This document shows positions 1 to 4,327 of a DNA stretch of 10,414 nucleotides, piece after piece (the first letter of the stretch is position 1; the number at the start of each line of letters is the position of its first letter). The position numbers and the translations under genes were made by a program. The stretch lies in the NCBI GenBank assembly GCA_027314795.1, contig DAHVAE010000014.1:2834-13247 (forward strand), in the 5' to 3' direction. Under the pieces are notes generated by a model. That model ran no database searches. It saw nothing but the letters and a program-made list of their open reading frames with translations, and was not told where the DNA came from. Origin of the DNA: Candidatus Saccharimonadota bacterium. GTDB taxonomy: Bacteria > Patescibacteriota > Saccharimonadia > Saccharimonadales > UBA4665.

Positions 1-444
1 ATCAATAATGACCATGGCTGGGATCTCACCGCCAGTCAAAATATAGTTACCAATTGAATACTGCTTATCCACCCAATTAGTAATACGCTCGTCATAGCCC
101 TCATAGTGTGGGCAGATAACTATTAGCCCTTGAGCTTTAGATAACTCATTGGCATCAGATTGTTTGTAGGTTTGCCCTCTCGGCGTAGGTAAAATTACTA
201 GTGCGCTCGGGTCAATCTTCTTGGCGCGTTCAACGGCCTTAAGCAATGGCTCAACCATAAGCACCATGCCGTCGCCACCGCCATAAGGTGTGTCGTCTAC
301 GGCCTTTCTCGGACCCAGACCAAACTGCCTTAAATTTATATGTTCAAAACTAACTAAATCCAGATTGCTGGCTTTAAATAGCATGCTGGAATTTAAAATA
401 GGGTCAAATACTTCTGGGAATAGACTGATTAGTTGAATACGCAT
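1..444 (-). CDS. trmD: tRNA (guanine-N1-)-methyltransferase TrmD, N-terminal part
   Basis: TrmD uses S-adenosylmethionine to methylate N1 of G37 next to the anticodon, which prevents +1 frameshifting. The first 148 residues are present; the family usually has about 230-250, so the C-terminal tRNA-binding domain lies outside the window. Visible SPOUT-fold motifs in order are LGPRKAVDDTPYGGGDGM (about residues 42-60), PTPRGQTY, HYEGYDERI and YSIGNYILTGGE, the last forming the trefoil-knot cofactor site. The ATG at 444 starts MRIQLISLFPEVF, a normal TrmD N-terminus. There is no Shine-Dalgarno sequence. A terminator-like hairpin ends about 18 nt before the start, and a TATACT hexamer lies 10 nt before it. 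The gene follows rpsP and a KH gene, as in the Gram-positive rpsP-khpA-rimM-trmD order, but rimM is absent from that interval. Identity is near certain. Confidence 0.97.
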   Translation of the reverse strand, partial: MRIQLISLFPEVFDPILNSSMLFKASNLDLVSFEHINLRQFGLGPRKAVDDTPYGGGDGMVLMVEPLLKAVERAKKIDPSALVILPTPRGQTYKQSDANELSKAQGLIVICPHYEGYDERITNWVDKQYSIGNYILTGGEIPAMVIID

Positions 445-454
445 ATCTTAGATA

Positions 455-460
455 AGTATA
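455..460 (-). promoter_or_regulatory. Candidate -10 box for trmD (near-leaderless transcript)
   Basis: Read on the minus strand, TATACT sits directly after the T-run of the upstream terminator and 10 nt before the trmD ATG. A transcript starting 6-7 nt downstream would have a leader of only 3-4 nt, which would fit the missing Shine-Dalgarno sequence. No good -35 is present, because that position falls in the terminator stem. This is inference from position and sequence only. Confidence 0.3.
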
Positions 461-461
461 C

Positions 462-488
462 AAAAAACCGGGTATTACCCGGCTTTTT
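462..488 (-). terminator. Rho-independent terminator between the KH gene and trmD
   Basis: A perfect 6-bp GC-rich stem (CCGGGT 468-473, ACCCGG 477-482) with a 3-nt loop is flanked by A6 (462-467) and T5 (484-488). Read on the minus strand it is a stem followed by TTTTTT, a textbook terminator for the rpsP-KH transcript. The sequence is nearly symmetrical, so it could also act on the plus strand, but no plus-strand gene ends here. Its closeness to the trmD start suggests that trmD either has its own promoter or is expressed by readthrough or attenuation. Confidence 0.75.
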
Positions 489-497
489 GATACACAT

Positions 498-585
498 AAA
501 GCTCTCACTTATTGGTGTTAGTGACTCGCAACGAGCTTTTGTTTTTGACTAAAAGTCTTATTAGGACCAGGTAAGTATAACTTAC
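498..585. repeat. Cluster of inverted repeats in the KH-trmD spacer
   Basis: Besides the terminator, the spacer contains several short inverted repeats: AAAGCTC (498-504) with GAGCTTT (533-539), enclosing TCACT (505-509) with AGTGA (520-524); a competing CTCG (525-528)/CGAG (532-535); GACT (547-550)/AGTC (554-557); and GTAAGT (571-576)/ACTTAC (580-585). No open reading frame explains the segment. It could be the 3' untranslated region of the rpsP-KH mRNA, an attenuator ahead of trmD, or chance. The first, nested pair is the most convincing. Confidence 0.4.
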
Positions 586-609
586 GAAATCTAAATGCAC
601 AACAGGAAT

Positions 610-1065
610 TTAAACGTCGAGGTCGTCTAGCTCTTCCAGTTCTTTTCTGGCCTTAGAGAGCCTATCACTAGTCTCTTCTTGGTTTTCGGCCCGCTCTTCT
701 TCTTGGACATTGCCTGCCTCTGATTCAACTTTGTCTTCAGCTGGGAGATCATCAGAGCCATCATCACCACTAGTCTGATCGTCACTTCTTGATGATGATC
801 TTGAGCTATAGTCAGAAACGCCGTTGTCTACTATCTTTAAGTTATACCTAGCATCATTTTTAGTACCTAAGGCTCTGAGTAATGTTCTGATACTTTGAGC
901 TGTAGCGCCTCTTTTTCCGATTACCCTACCTAGATCCTCAGGATCGACTGTTAGCTCTAATAGTACGCCTTTTTCATCTATACGTCTTTCAACCTTAACT
1001 TCATCTGGATTATTAACCAGTGACTTAACTACAAATTCTACAAATTGTTCATCAATACTGCTCAT
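610..1065 (-). CDS. khpA: KH-domain RNA-binding protein (KhpA/YlqC-like) with long acidic tail
   Basis: A single KH domain occupies about residues 4-80, with the hallmark GxxG loop as VIGKRG and the following helix (ATAQSIRTLLRAL), as in KhpA/YlqC. That family forms small RNA-binding dimers linked to cell-envelope and translation control. The remaining 70 or so residues are a hydrophilic, Ser/Asp/Glu-rich, apparently disordered tail, so the protein is about twice the usual length of roughly 80 residues. The ATG at 1065 is chosen because AAGGAG (1075-1080) lies 9 nt upstream; the TTG codon nine bases further 5' touches the Shine-Dalgarno sequence and is unlikely. The gene sits between rpsP and trmD, the conserved khpA position. 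A TATAAT hexamer at 1098-1103 could be a weak internal promoter, though no -35 is visible. The tail's role is unknown. Confidence 0.88.
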   Translation of the reverse strand: MSSIDEQFVEFVVKSLVNNPDEVKVERRIDEKGVLLELTVDPEDLGRVIGKRGATAQSIRTLLRALGTKNDARYNLKIVDNGVSDYSSRSSSRSDDQTSGDDGSDDLPAEDKVESEAGNVQEEERAENQEETSDRLSKARKELEELDDLDV

Positions 1066-1104
1066 TTGCAACAACTCCTTCCTTAATGTGTCTAGTAATT
1101 ATAT

Positions 1105-1125
1105 ACCAAAACGGCTAGCTTTGGT
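1105..1125 (-). other. Small hairpin over the rpsP stop codon
   Basis: ACCAAA (1105-1110) and TTTGGT (1120-1125) form a 6-bp stem whose loop contains the rpsP stop codon. There is no T-run after it on the minus strand, so it is not a standard terminator. It could mark mRNA processing or lower expression of the downstream KH gene, or be chance. Confidence 0.25.
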
Positions 1126-1666
1126 CAGCAGTTTTCTTGGCAGCTGGCTCGTCAGTTGATGCATTGGCCGGTGGCCTTTCATCATTAACTTCAACTGTTT
1201 TTTGATCAGTTTCTAGCTTCTCTGGCTGCTCTTCTTGATCGTTGGCTAGCTCTGGTTCGCTGGTTGTGACCGGAGCTACTTCTGGTGTTGGTTGTTCTTG
1301 ATCAGCAGCCGTTTCTACGACAGACTCCTCTACAACCGGTTTTTCTGTAGGTTCTGGAGCTGTTGATCGTCGCTTTTCAGGATTACGGACTGCTTTCTTT
1401 TTAGCTGGACTTGGTTCTGCCCACTTCGGTAGTTTGACGGCTTCAGCTTTTAAAAGCCTGATAATTCTATCTGAAGGTTGAGCGCCATTAGTCAGATACT
1501 TGACAGTAGTTTCCTTGTCAAGATTAACTTTCTTTGAATGCGGGTCGTAGTTACCAAGTAGCGCAACCACCTTGCCGCTTTTTGGTGAGCGCCGACTATC
1601 TTGAGCAACAATACGGAACATAGCATGACCAGATCGGCCTGTTCGTTGCAAACGGATAACTAACAT
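1115..1666 (-). CDS. rpsP: 30S ribosomal protein S16 (bS16) with C-terminal extension
   Basis: bS16 binds 16S rRNA in the body of the small subunit and helps its assembly. Residues 1-83 match the full family core: MLVIRLQRTGRSGHAMFRIV, then a QDSRRSPKSGKVVALLGNYDP stretch with its typical Asp-Ser-Arg and Leu-Gly-x-Tyr-Asp-Pro, followed by a TNGAQPSDRIIRLL helix. The usual protein has 80-100 residues. Here about 100 more follow: first basic (Lys/Arg near 89-100), then rich in Pro, Glu, Thr and Val, and apparently disordered. The ATG at 1666 gives the standard N-terminus but has no close Shine-Dalgarno sequence; AAGGG lies about 20 nt upstream. The gene is first in the rpsP-KH cluster and has its own strong promoter at 1717-1745. 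Confidence 0.97.
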   Translation of the reverse strand: MLVIRLQRTGRSGHAMFRIVAQDSRRSPKSGKVVALLGNYDPHSKKVNLDKETTVKYLTNGAQPSDRIIRLLKAEAVKLPKWAEPSPAKKKAVRNPEKRRSTAPEPTEKPVVEESVVETAADQEQPTPEVAPVTTSEPELANDQEEQPEKLETDQKTVEVNDERPPANASTDEPAAKKTADQS

Positions 1667-1716
1667 CTACGAATTACTACTATCTTTCCCTTATATAACT
1701 TAAGACAATAACTGCT

Positions 1717-1745
1717 ATTCTACAGATTGCCACCCCTTGTGTCAA
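1717..1745 (-). promoter_or_regulatory. Sigma-70-type promoter of rpsP
   Basis: On the minus strand there is a perfect TTGACA -35 (1740-1745), a 17-bp spacer, and TAGAAT as -10 (1717-1722, five of six consensus bases). The expected start of transcription is near 1710, leaving an untranslated leader of about 44 nt before the rpsP ATG. The rest of the 215-bp spacer between rnc and rpsP (1667-1881) shows no gene and no clear terminator for rnc. Confidence 0.8.
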
Positions 1746-1881
1746 TTTAAGTCTTATCTGATATTGAGCTATCTTCTAAAGTAACGTTTTTAATTCCATA
1801 AATCTCGTAAGTAGTTGACTTATGCCGTAGCCTAAAATTATGGTCGTCTTAATAACTATTTTGGAAGGATTAGTCTTGAGG

Positions 1882-2580
1882 TTAAACTTTTTCATAGTGC
1901 TTAAGTGCAGCTTCAGCAGCTTTCTGCTGACTGTCTTGTTTAGATGGACCAATACCCTGACCTCTTAGTTGGTTGTTAATAAAGACACCAACCGTAAAGG
2001 TTTTATTGTGGTCCGGGCCAACTTCGTTTATTACCCGATAGACTGGGGTAGAAAGTTCTTGGCTTTGCGCTAGTTCTTGAAGGTGTGACTTAGCATCCAT
2101 CCATGAGCCGCTAGTTAAGATGTCGTTAAACTTAGAGATAATACTTGCTTCAATGAAGTCTTTGGCCTTATTATAGCCCTGATCTAAATAAATAGCGCCA
2201 ATGACAGCTTCAAAACAGTTGGCAAGTATTTGGCGTCTGGCTCTAGCAGTACCTCTGGCTTCACCGCGGCTTAGTCTAAGATAAGGTTCAAAATCGTAAT
2301 CAGTGGCTGCCTGTGCGATACTTTCAGTTCTAACTAAACTACTGCGCCAGTTGGTTAAGACACCTTCTGGGTCAGAAAAGTTGGTATATAAATATTCAGT
2401 TACCACTAGCTCAAGTACGGCATCCCCTAGAAACTCTAGTCTTTCGTTGTGTACTTTTACCGTTTTTTTATGCTCGTTTAAATAAGATCGATGCGTAAAG
2501 GCAGTAACGAGTAAGTCTATGTTTTTAAATTCAACCTTAAGTTTAGCTTTCGCAAATATCTGGTATCTTGAAACGTCCAT
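1882..2580 (-). CDS. rnc: Ribonuclease III
   Basis: RNase III cleaves double-stranded RNA and processes the rRNA precursor and structured mRNAs. At 232 residues it has the normal two-domain form. The nuclease domain (about 1-150) has the signature NERLEFLGDAVLELV (45-59), with metal-binding Glu46, Glu49 and Asp53. The second catalytic motif reads ILANCFEAVIGAIYLD (118-133): Glu124 is present, but the residue matching the usual Asp (E. coli Asp114) is Asn121. A double-stranded-RNA-binding domain fills about 160-230 and ends with the SKQDSQQKAAEAAL helix. The ATG at 2580 lies 8 nt after the NUDIX stop and has no Shine-Dalgarno sequence, suggesting translational coupling. Co-transcription with nusB and rpmF groups rRNA antitermination, rRNA processing and a ribosomal protein. 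Confidence 0.96.
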   Translation of the reverse strand: MDVSRYQIFAKAKLKVEFKNIDLLVTAFTHRSYLNEHKKTVKVHNERLEFLGDAVLELVVTEYLYTNFSDPEGVLTNWRSSLVRTESIAQAATDYDFEPYLRLSRGEARGTARARRQILANCFEAVIGAIYLDQGYNKAKDFIEASIISKFNDILTSGSWMDAKSHLQELAQSQELSTPVYRVINEVGPDHNKTFTVGVFINNQLRGQGIGPSKQDSQQKAAEAALKHYEKV

Positions 2581-2588
2581 AAGTTTGA

Positions 2589-3080
2589 CTAATATTTACC
2601 TTCTCTGATCTTTTTCATGCCGACTAAGATCAGCTTGCCAATATCGTCATAGGCAATCATATCTACAGCTTCGGTGGCAAGTACCCAACGGATATCATTA
2701 AGCCATTCTTCTGGATAAAGCTTAGAGGTGTCTCCTTGAGCTTCAACCAGCCAGATGTGCATAGTCATAAGCACCAGGGAGTGGCCCCGTCGGTATCTAA
2801 AGTTCACTTTACCAAGCCAAGATAGGACTTCCATATCCTGAAGACCTGTTTCTTCTCTAATTTCACGTTCAGCTGTAGCCCCTGGTTCTTCCCCAGGTTC
2901 AACGTGACCTTTGGGGATTGTCCAACGATCTTTAGCATCCTTAATAAGCAGGATCTCAACAGCTGACTGCTGTTTTCTAAATACAACGCCACCTGAAGTA
3001 GTCTCTCTGACTACCTCAGATATAACTGGCCGCCTATGGACAAACTCCTTGATGCCCTTTACTGGTCTGGGCCGTTTCAT
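2589..3080 (-). CDS. NUDIX hydrolase
   Basis: The protein has 163 residues and one NUDIX domain. The NUDIX box is complete at residues 58-80: Gly58, Glu64, then Arg72-Glu73-x-Arg-Glu76-Glu77-x-Gly79-Leu80, fitting GX5EX7REUXEEXGU. The sequence before it ([11 protein letters not shown], then [14 protein letters not shown]) resembles MutT/Ap4A-pyrophosphatase-type members, which hydrolyse nucleoside diphosphates linked to another group such as oxidised NTPs or dinucleoside polyphosphates. The substrate cannot be told from sequence. The N-terminus (about 1-25) is basic and ahead of the domain. The start codon overlaps the nusB stop as ATGA (4 nt) and an AAGG-like Shine-Dalgarno sequence lies 7 nt upstream in nusB, so translation is probably coupled. 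It ends 8 nt before rnc. Confidence 0.93.
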   Translation of the reverse strand: MKRPRPVKGIKEFVHRRPVISEVVRETTSGGVVFRKQQSAVEILLIKDAKDRWTIPKGHVEPGEEPGATAEREIREETGLQDMEVLSWLGKVNFRYRRGHSLVLMTMHIWLVEAQGDTSKLYPEEWLNDIRWVLATEAVDMIAYDDIGKLILVGMKKIREGKY

Positions 3081-3565
3081 TGACTAGCCTTCTTGGTCTT
3101 AGTGGCTGCCGTCTTAGTTTTAGCCGGCTGATCTTCACTTTCTAGTTTGTTTTTATAGATAGTACCAAGTACGCCATTAATGAATTTAGAGGAGTTATCG
3201 CCACCAAAAGCCTTGGCTAGCTCAACTGCCTCGTTAATAACCACTTTGGTTGGTATGTCTGATAGATAAGTCAGCTCATACAAGCCCATCCTTAAGATAA
3301 TGCGATCCATCCTTGAGATCTGGTCAATTGGCCACTCAGGTGCTACAGGTTGTAGTTTAGAGTCTAGCTCACTAGCTTTAGAGTTAACACCTTTAACGAG
3401 CTGCTCAACAAAGTCTGTATCCTCAACCATCCCTTTATACCGGTTTAGATTGCGTTTGATGACATCGTCTAAGTTAAACTTTTTATCATCCGCATCAACT
3501 CTAAACTCTTGTTCATAAAGAGTCTGGAAGGCTATTACTCGGCCGAGGTGACGATTAGAAGCCAC
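3077..3565 (-). CDS. nusB: Transcription antitermination factor NusB
   Basis: NusB works with S10 (NusE) in the antitermination complex on boxA RNA that keeps RNA polymerase moving through rRNA operons. Residues 1-140 match the all-helical family: the start [19 protein letters not shown], a middle segment [15 protein letters not shown], and the conserved end motif [20 protein letters not shown] followed by [11 protein letters not shown] 22-residue Lys/Thr/Ala tail follows the domain, another basic or charged tail like those of the nearby S16 and KH proteins. The start is GTG at 3565: an in-frame TAG lies just one codon further upstream, so no longer protein is possible, and GGGGGAG is 6 nt before it. 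It is 76 nt downstream of rpmF and probably in the same transcript. Confidence 0.96.
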   Translation of the reverse strand: MASNRHLGRVIAFQTLYEQEFRVDADDKKFNLDDVIKRNLNRYKGMVEDTDFVEQLVKGVNSKASELDSKLQPVAPEWPIDQISRMDRIILRMGLYELTYLSDIPTKVVINEAVELAKAFGGDNSSKFINGVLGTIYKNKLESEDQPAKTKTAATKTKKASQ

Positions 3566-3571
3566 TGGCTA

Positions 3572-3578
3572 CTCCCCC
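3572..3578 (-). promoter_or_regulatory. Ribosome binding site that fixes the nusB GTG start
   Basis: GGGGGAG on the minus strand lies 6 nt before the GTG at 3565. With an in-frame TAG between the two, GTG is the only workable start. Confidence 0.8.
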
Positions 3579-3641
3579 TGTCGTTAGATCTATGCATAAG
3601 TTTGTTAAATTCATAGCTTTTTTAACCTTAATCTGAGCGAG

Positions 3642-3797
3642 CTAGACAGTTTTTGCTAACTTCTTACCAGTCTCTTTGCGAGTTGTAGTAACCTTAACCG
3701 GTGATTTGGCATTAACTCGCCTCGCCAACTTTAAGACCAAATGGCTGCGCCTAGTACCGGTGCGTCTAGGACTGGTGCGTTTTTTAGGTTTACCCAT
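3642..3797 (-). CDS. rpmF: 50S ribosomal protein L32 (bL32), short form without zinc cysteines
   Basis: This is a 51-residue, very basic protein starting MGKPKKRTSPRRTGTRRSHL. It matches the bL32 N-terminal pattern (small residue, Pro-Lys-Lys/Arg-x-Thr-Ser, then an Arg-rich run and a Ser-His near residue 19), which threads into 23S rRNA of the large subunit. The two CxxC pairs of the zinc-binding bL32 forms are absent; there is no cysteine at all. The rest (KLARRVNAKSPVKVTTTRKE) is not diagnostic. The ATG at 3797 has AAAGGAG (3808-3814) 10 nt upstream. It is first in the rpmF-nusB-NUDIX-rnc cluster, with a TATAAT promoter about 48 nt upstream. An unrelated basic peptide is possible but unlikely. 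Confidence 0.85.
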   Translation of the reverse strand: MGKPKKRTSPRRTGTRRSHLVLKLARRVNAKSPVKVTTTRKETGKKLAKTV

Positions 3798-3844
3798 AAA
3801 TACATTGCTCCTTTTTGCTGTTACAATGCTTAAACTTCCTTTAC

Positions 3845-3873
3845 ATTATATCTAAGATGGTGAGCCATTAAAA
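3845..3873 (-). promoter_or_regulatory. Candidate promoter of rpmF
   Basis: On the minus strand there is a perfect TATAAT -10 (3845-3850), a 17-bp spacer and a poor -35, TTTTAA (3868-3873). It sits between the receiver gene and rpmF and leaves a leader of about 40 nt containing a strong Shine-Dalgarno sequence. The -10 is persuasive, the -35 is not. Confidence 0.55.
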
Positions 3874-3876
3874 TAC

Positions 3877-3901
3877 CTTATCATTAGAGCCAATGATTAA
3901 G
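3877..3901 (-). terminator. AT-rich hairpin, possible terminator of the kinase-receiver transcript
   Basis: CTTATCATT (3877-3885) pairs with AATGATTAAG (3892-3901), giving nine base pairs with one bulged base and a 6-nt loop. On the minus strand it is followed by GTATTTTAA, a poor T-run. It lies between the receiver stop and the rpmF promoter, where a terminator is expected, but the AT-rich stem makes it weak. Confidence 0.35.
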
Positions 3902-3921
3902 TACCATGTTTTTTTCAATAT

Positions 3922-3946
3922 TAGGTCACTGGCGTCAGTTAACCTA
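3922..3946 (-). other. Hairpin overlapping the receiver stop codon
   Basis: TAGGT (3922-3926) and ACCTA (3942-3946) enclose ACTG (3928-3931) and CAGT (3936-3939) with a 4-nt loop. The outer stem includes the stop codon of the receiver gene. No T-run follows on the minus strand (it is an A-run), so an mRNA 3'-end processing or stabilising hairpin fits better than an intrinsic terminator. Confidence 0.4.
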
Positions 3947-4327
3947 GTCTTCTTCTAGAGAGGCTATGACTTGAGCTAGGTCTTTAGGTAAAATGTCGGC
4001 TTTAATAATAAAACCATCTGCACCGTTTTCCGTAGCATTATCCGCAATGCTGCGCTGACCGATATTGGTCAGCATCACTATCTTGGCTTCGGTGCAACCG
4101 TGAGCGGGGTTACTCCTAAGTTCCTTGAGTATTTCAAGCCCCGAGACTCCAGGCAGCATAACATCAAGAAATACTACATCAGGATGGAAGCTTTTAAGTT
4201 TCTCATATAAATCGTTAACATCCTCAGCTTCGTTAACCGTAAAACCACTCTTAACCAAGGCCGTCCTATAAAGCTGACGAATCATTGCCTCGTCTTCGAC
4301 CAGCATCACGTTTTTTAAACCAGCCAT
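3944..4327 (-). CDS. Stand-alone response-regulator receiver domain protein
   Basis: A 127-residue CheY-like receiver with no output domain. Acidic-pocket residues Glu11-Asp12 (LVEDEAMIR), phospho-acceptor Asp55 (VVFLDVMLPG), switch Thr87 (IVMLTN) and Lys109 (FIIKAD) are all present, so it should be phosphorylated normally. With no DNA-binding domain it must act by protein-protein contact or as a phosphorelay intermediate. The ATG at 4327 is supported by AGGAGGAG (4331-4338), the best Shine-Dalgarno sequence in the window. The gene begins inside the end of the upstream kinase gene (62-nt overlap in another frame), so the two are co-expressed and the kinase is its probable phosphodonor. Target unknown. 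Confidence 0.93.
   Translation of the reverse strand: MAGLKNVMLVEDEAMIRQLYRTALVKSGFTVNEAEDVNDLYEKLKSFHPDVVFLDVMLPGVSGLEILKELRSNPAHGCTEAKIVMLTNIGQRSIADNATENGADGFIIKADILPKDLAQVIASLEED

Noticed and set aside
1066..1074. TTG start for the KH gene, nine bases upstream of the chosen ATG
   Set aside because: It directly abuts the AAGGAG Shine-Dalgarno sequence, leaving no spacing; the ATG at 1065 has ideal spacing.
3555..3614. 19-codon ORF between rpmF and nusB overlapping the nusB start, possible leader peptide
   Set aside because: Only a weak AAGG about 12 nt upstream, no regulatory codon run and no attenuator hairpin; chance is the simpler explanation.
3612..3797. tRNA or other stable RNA in the rpmF-nusB region
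   Set aside because: No cloverleaf or T-arm found; the upstream part is explained by the bL32 gene.
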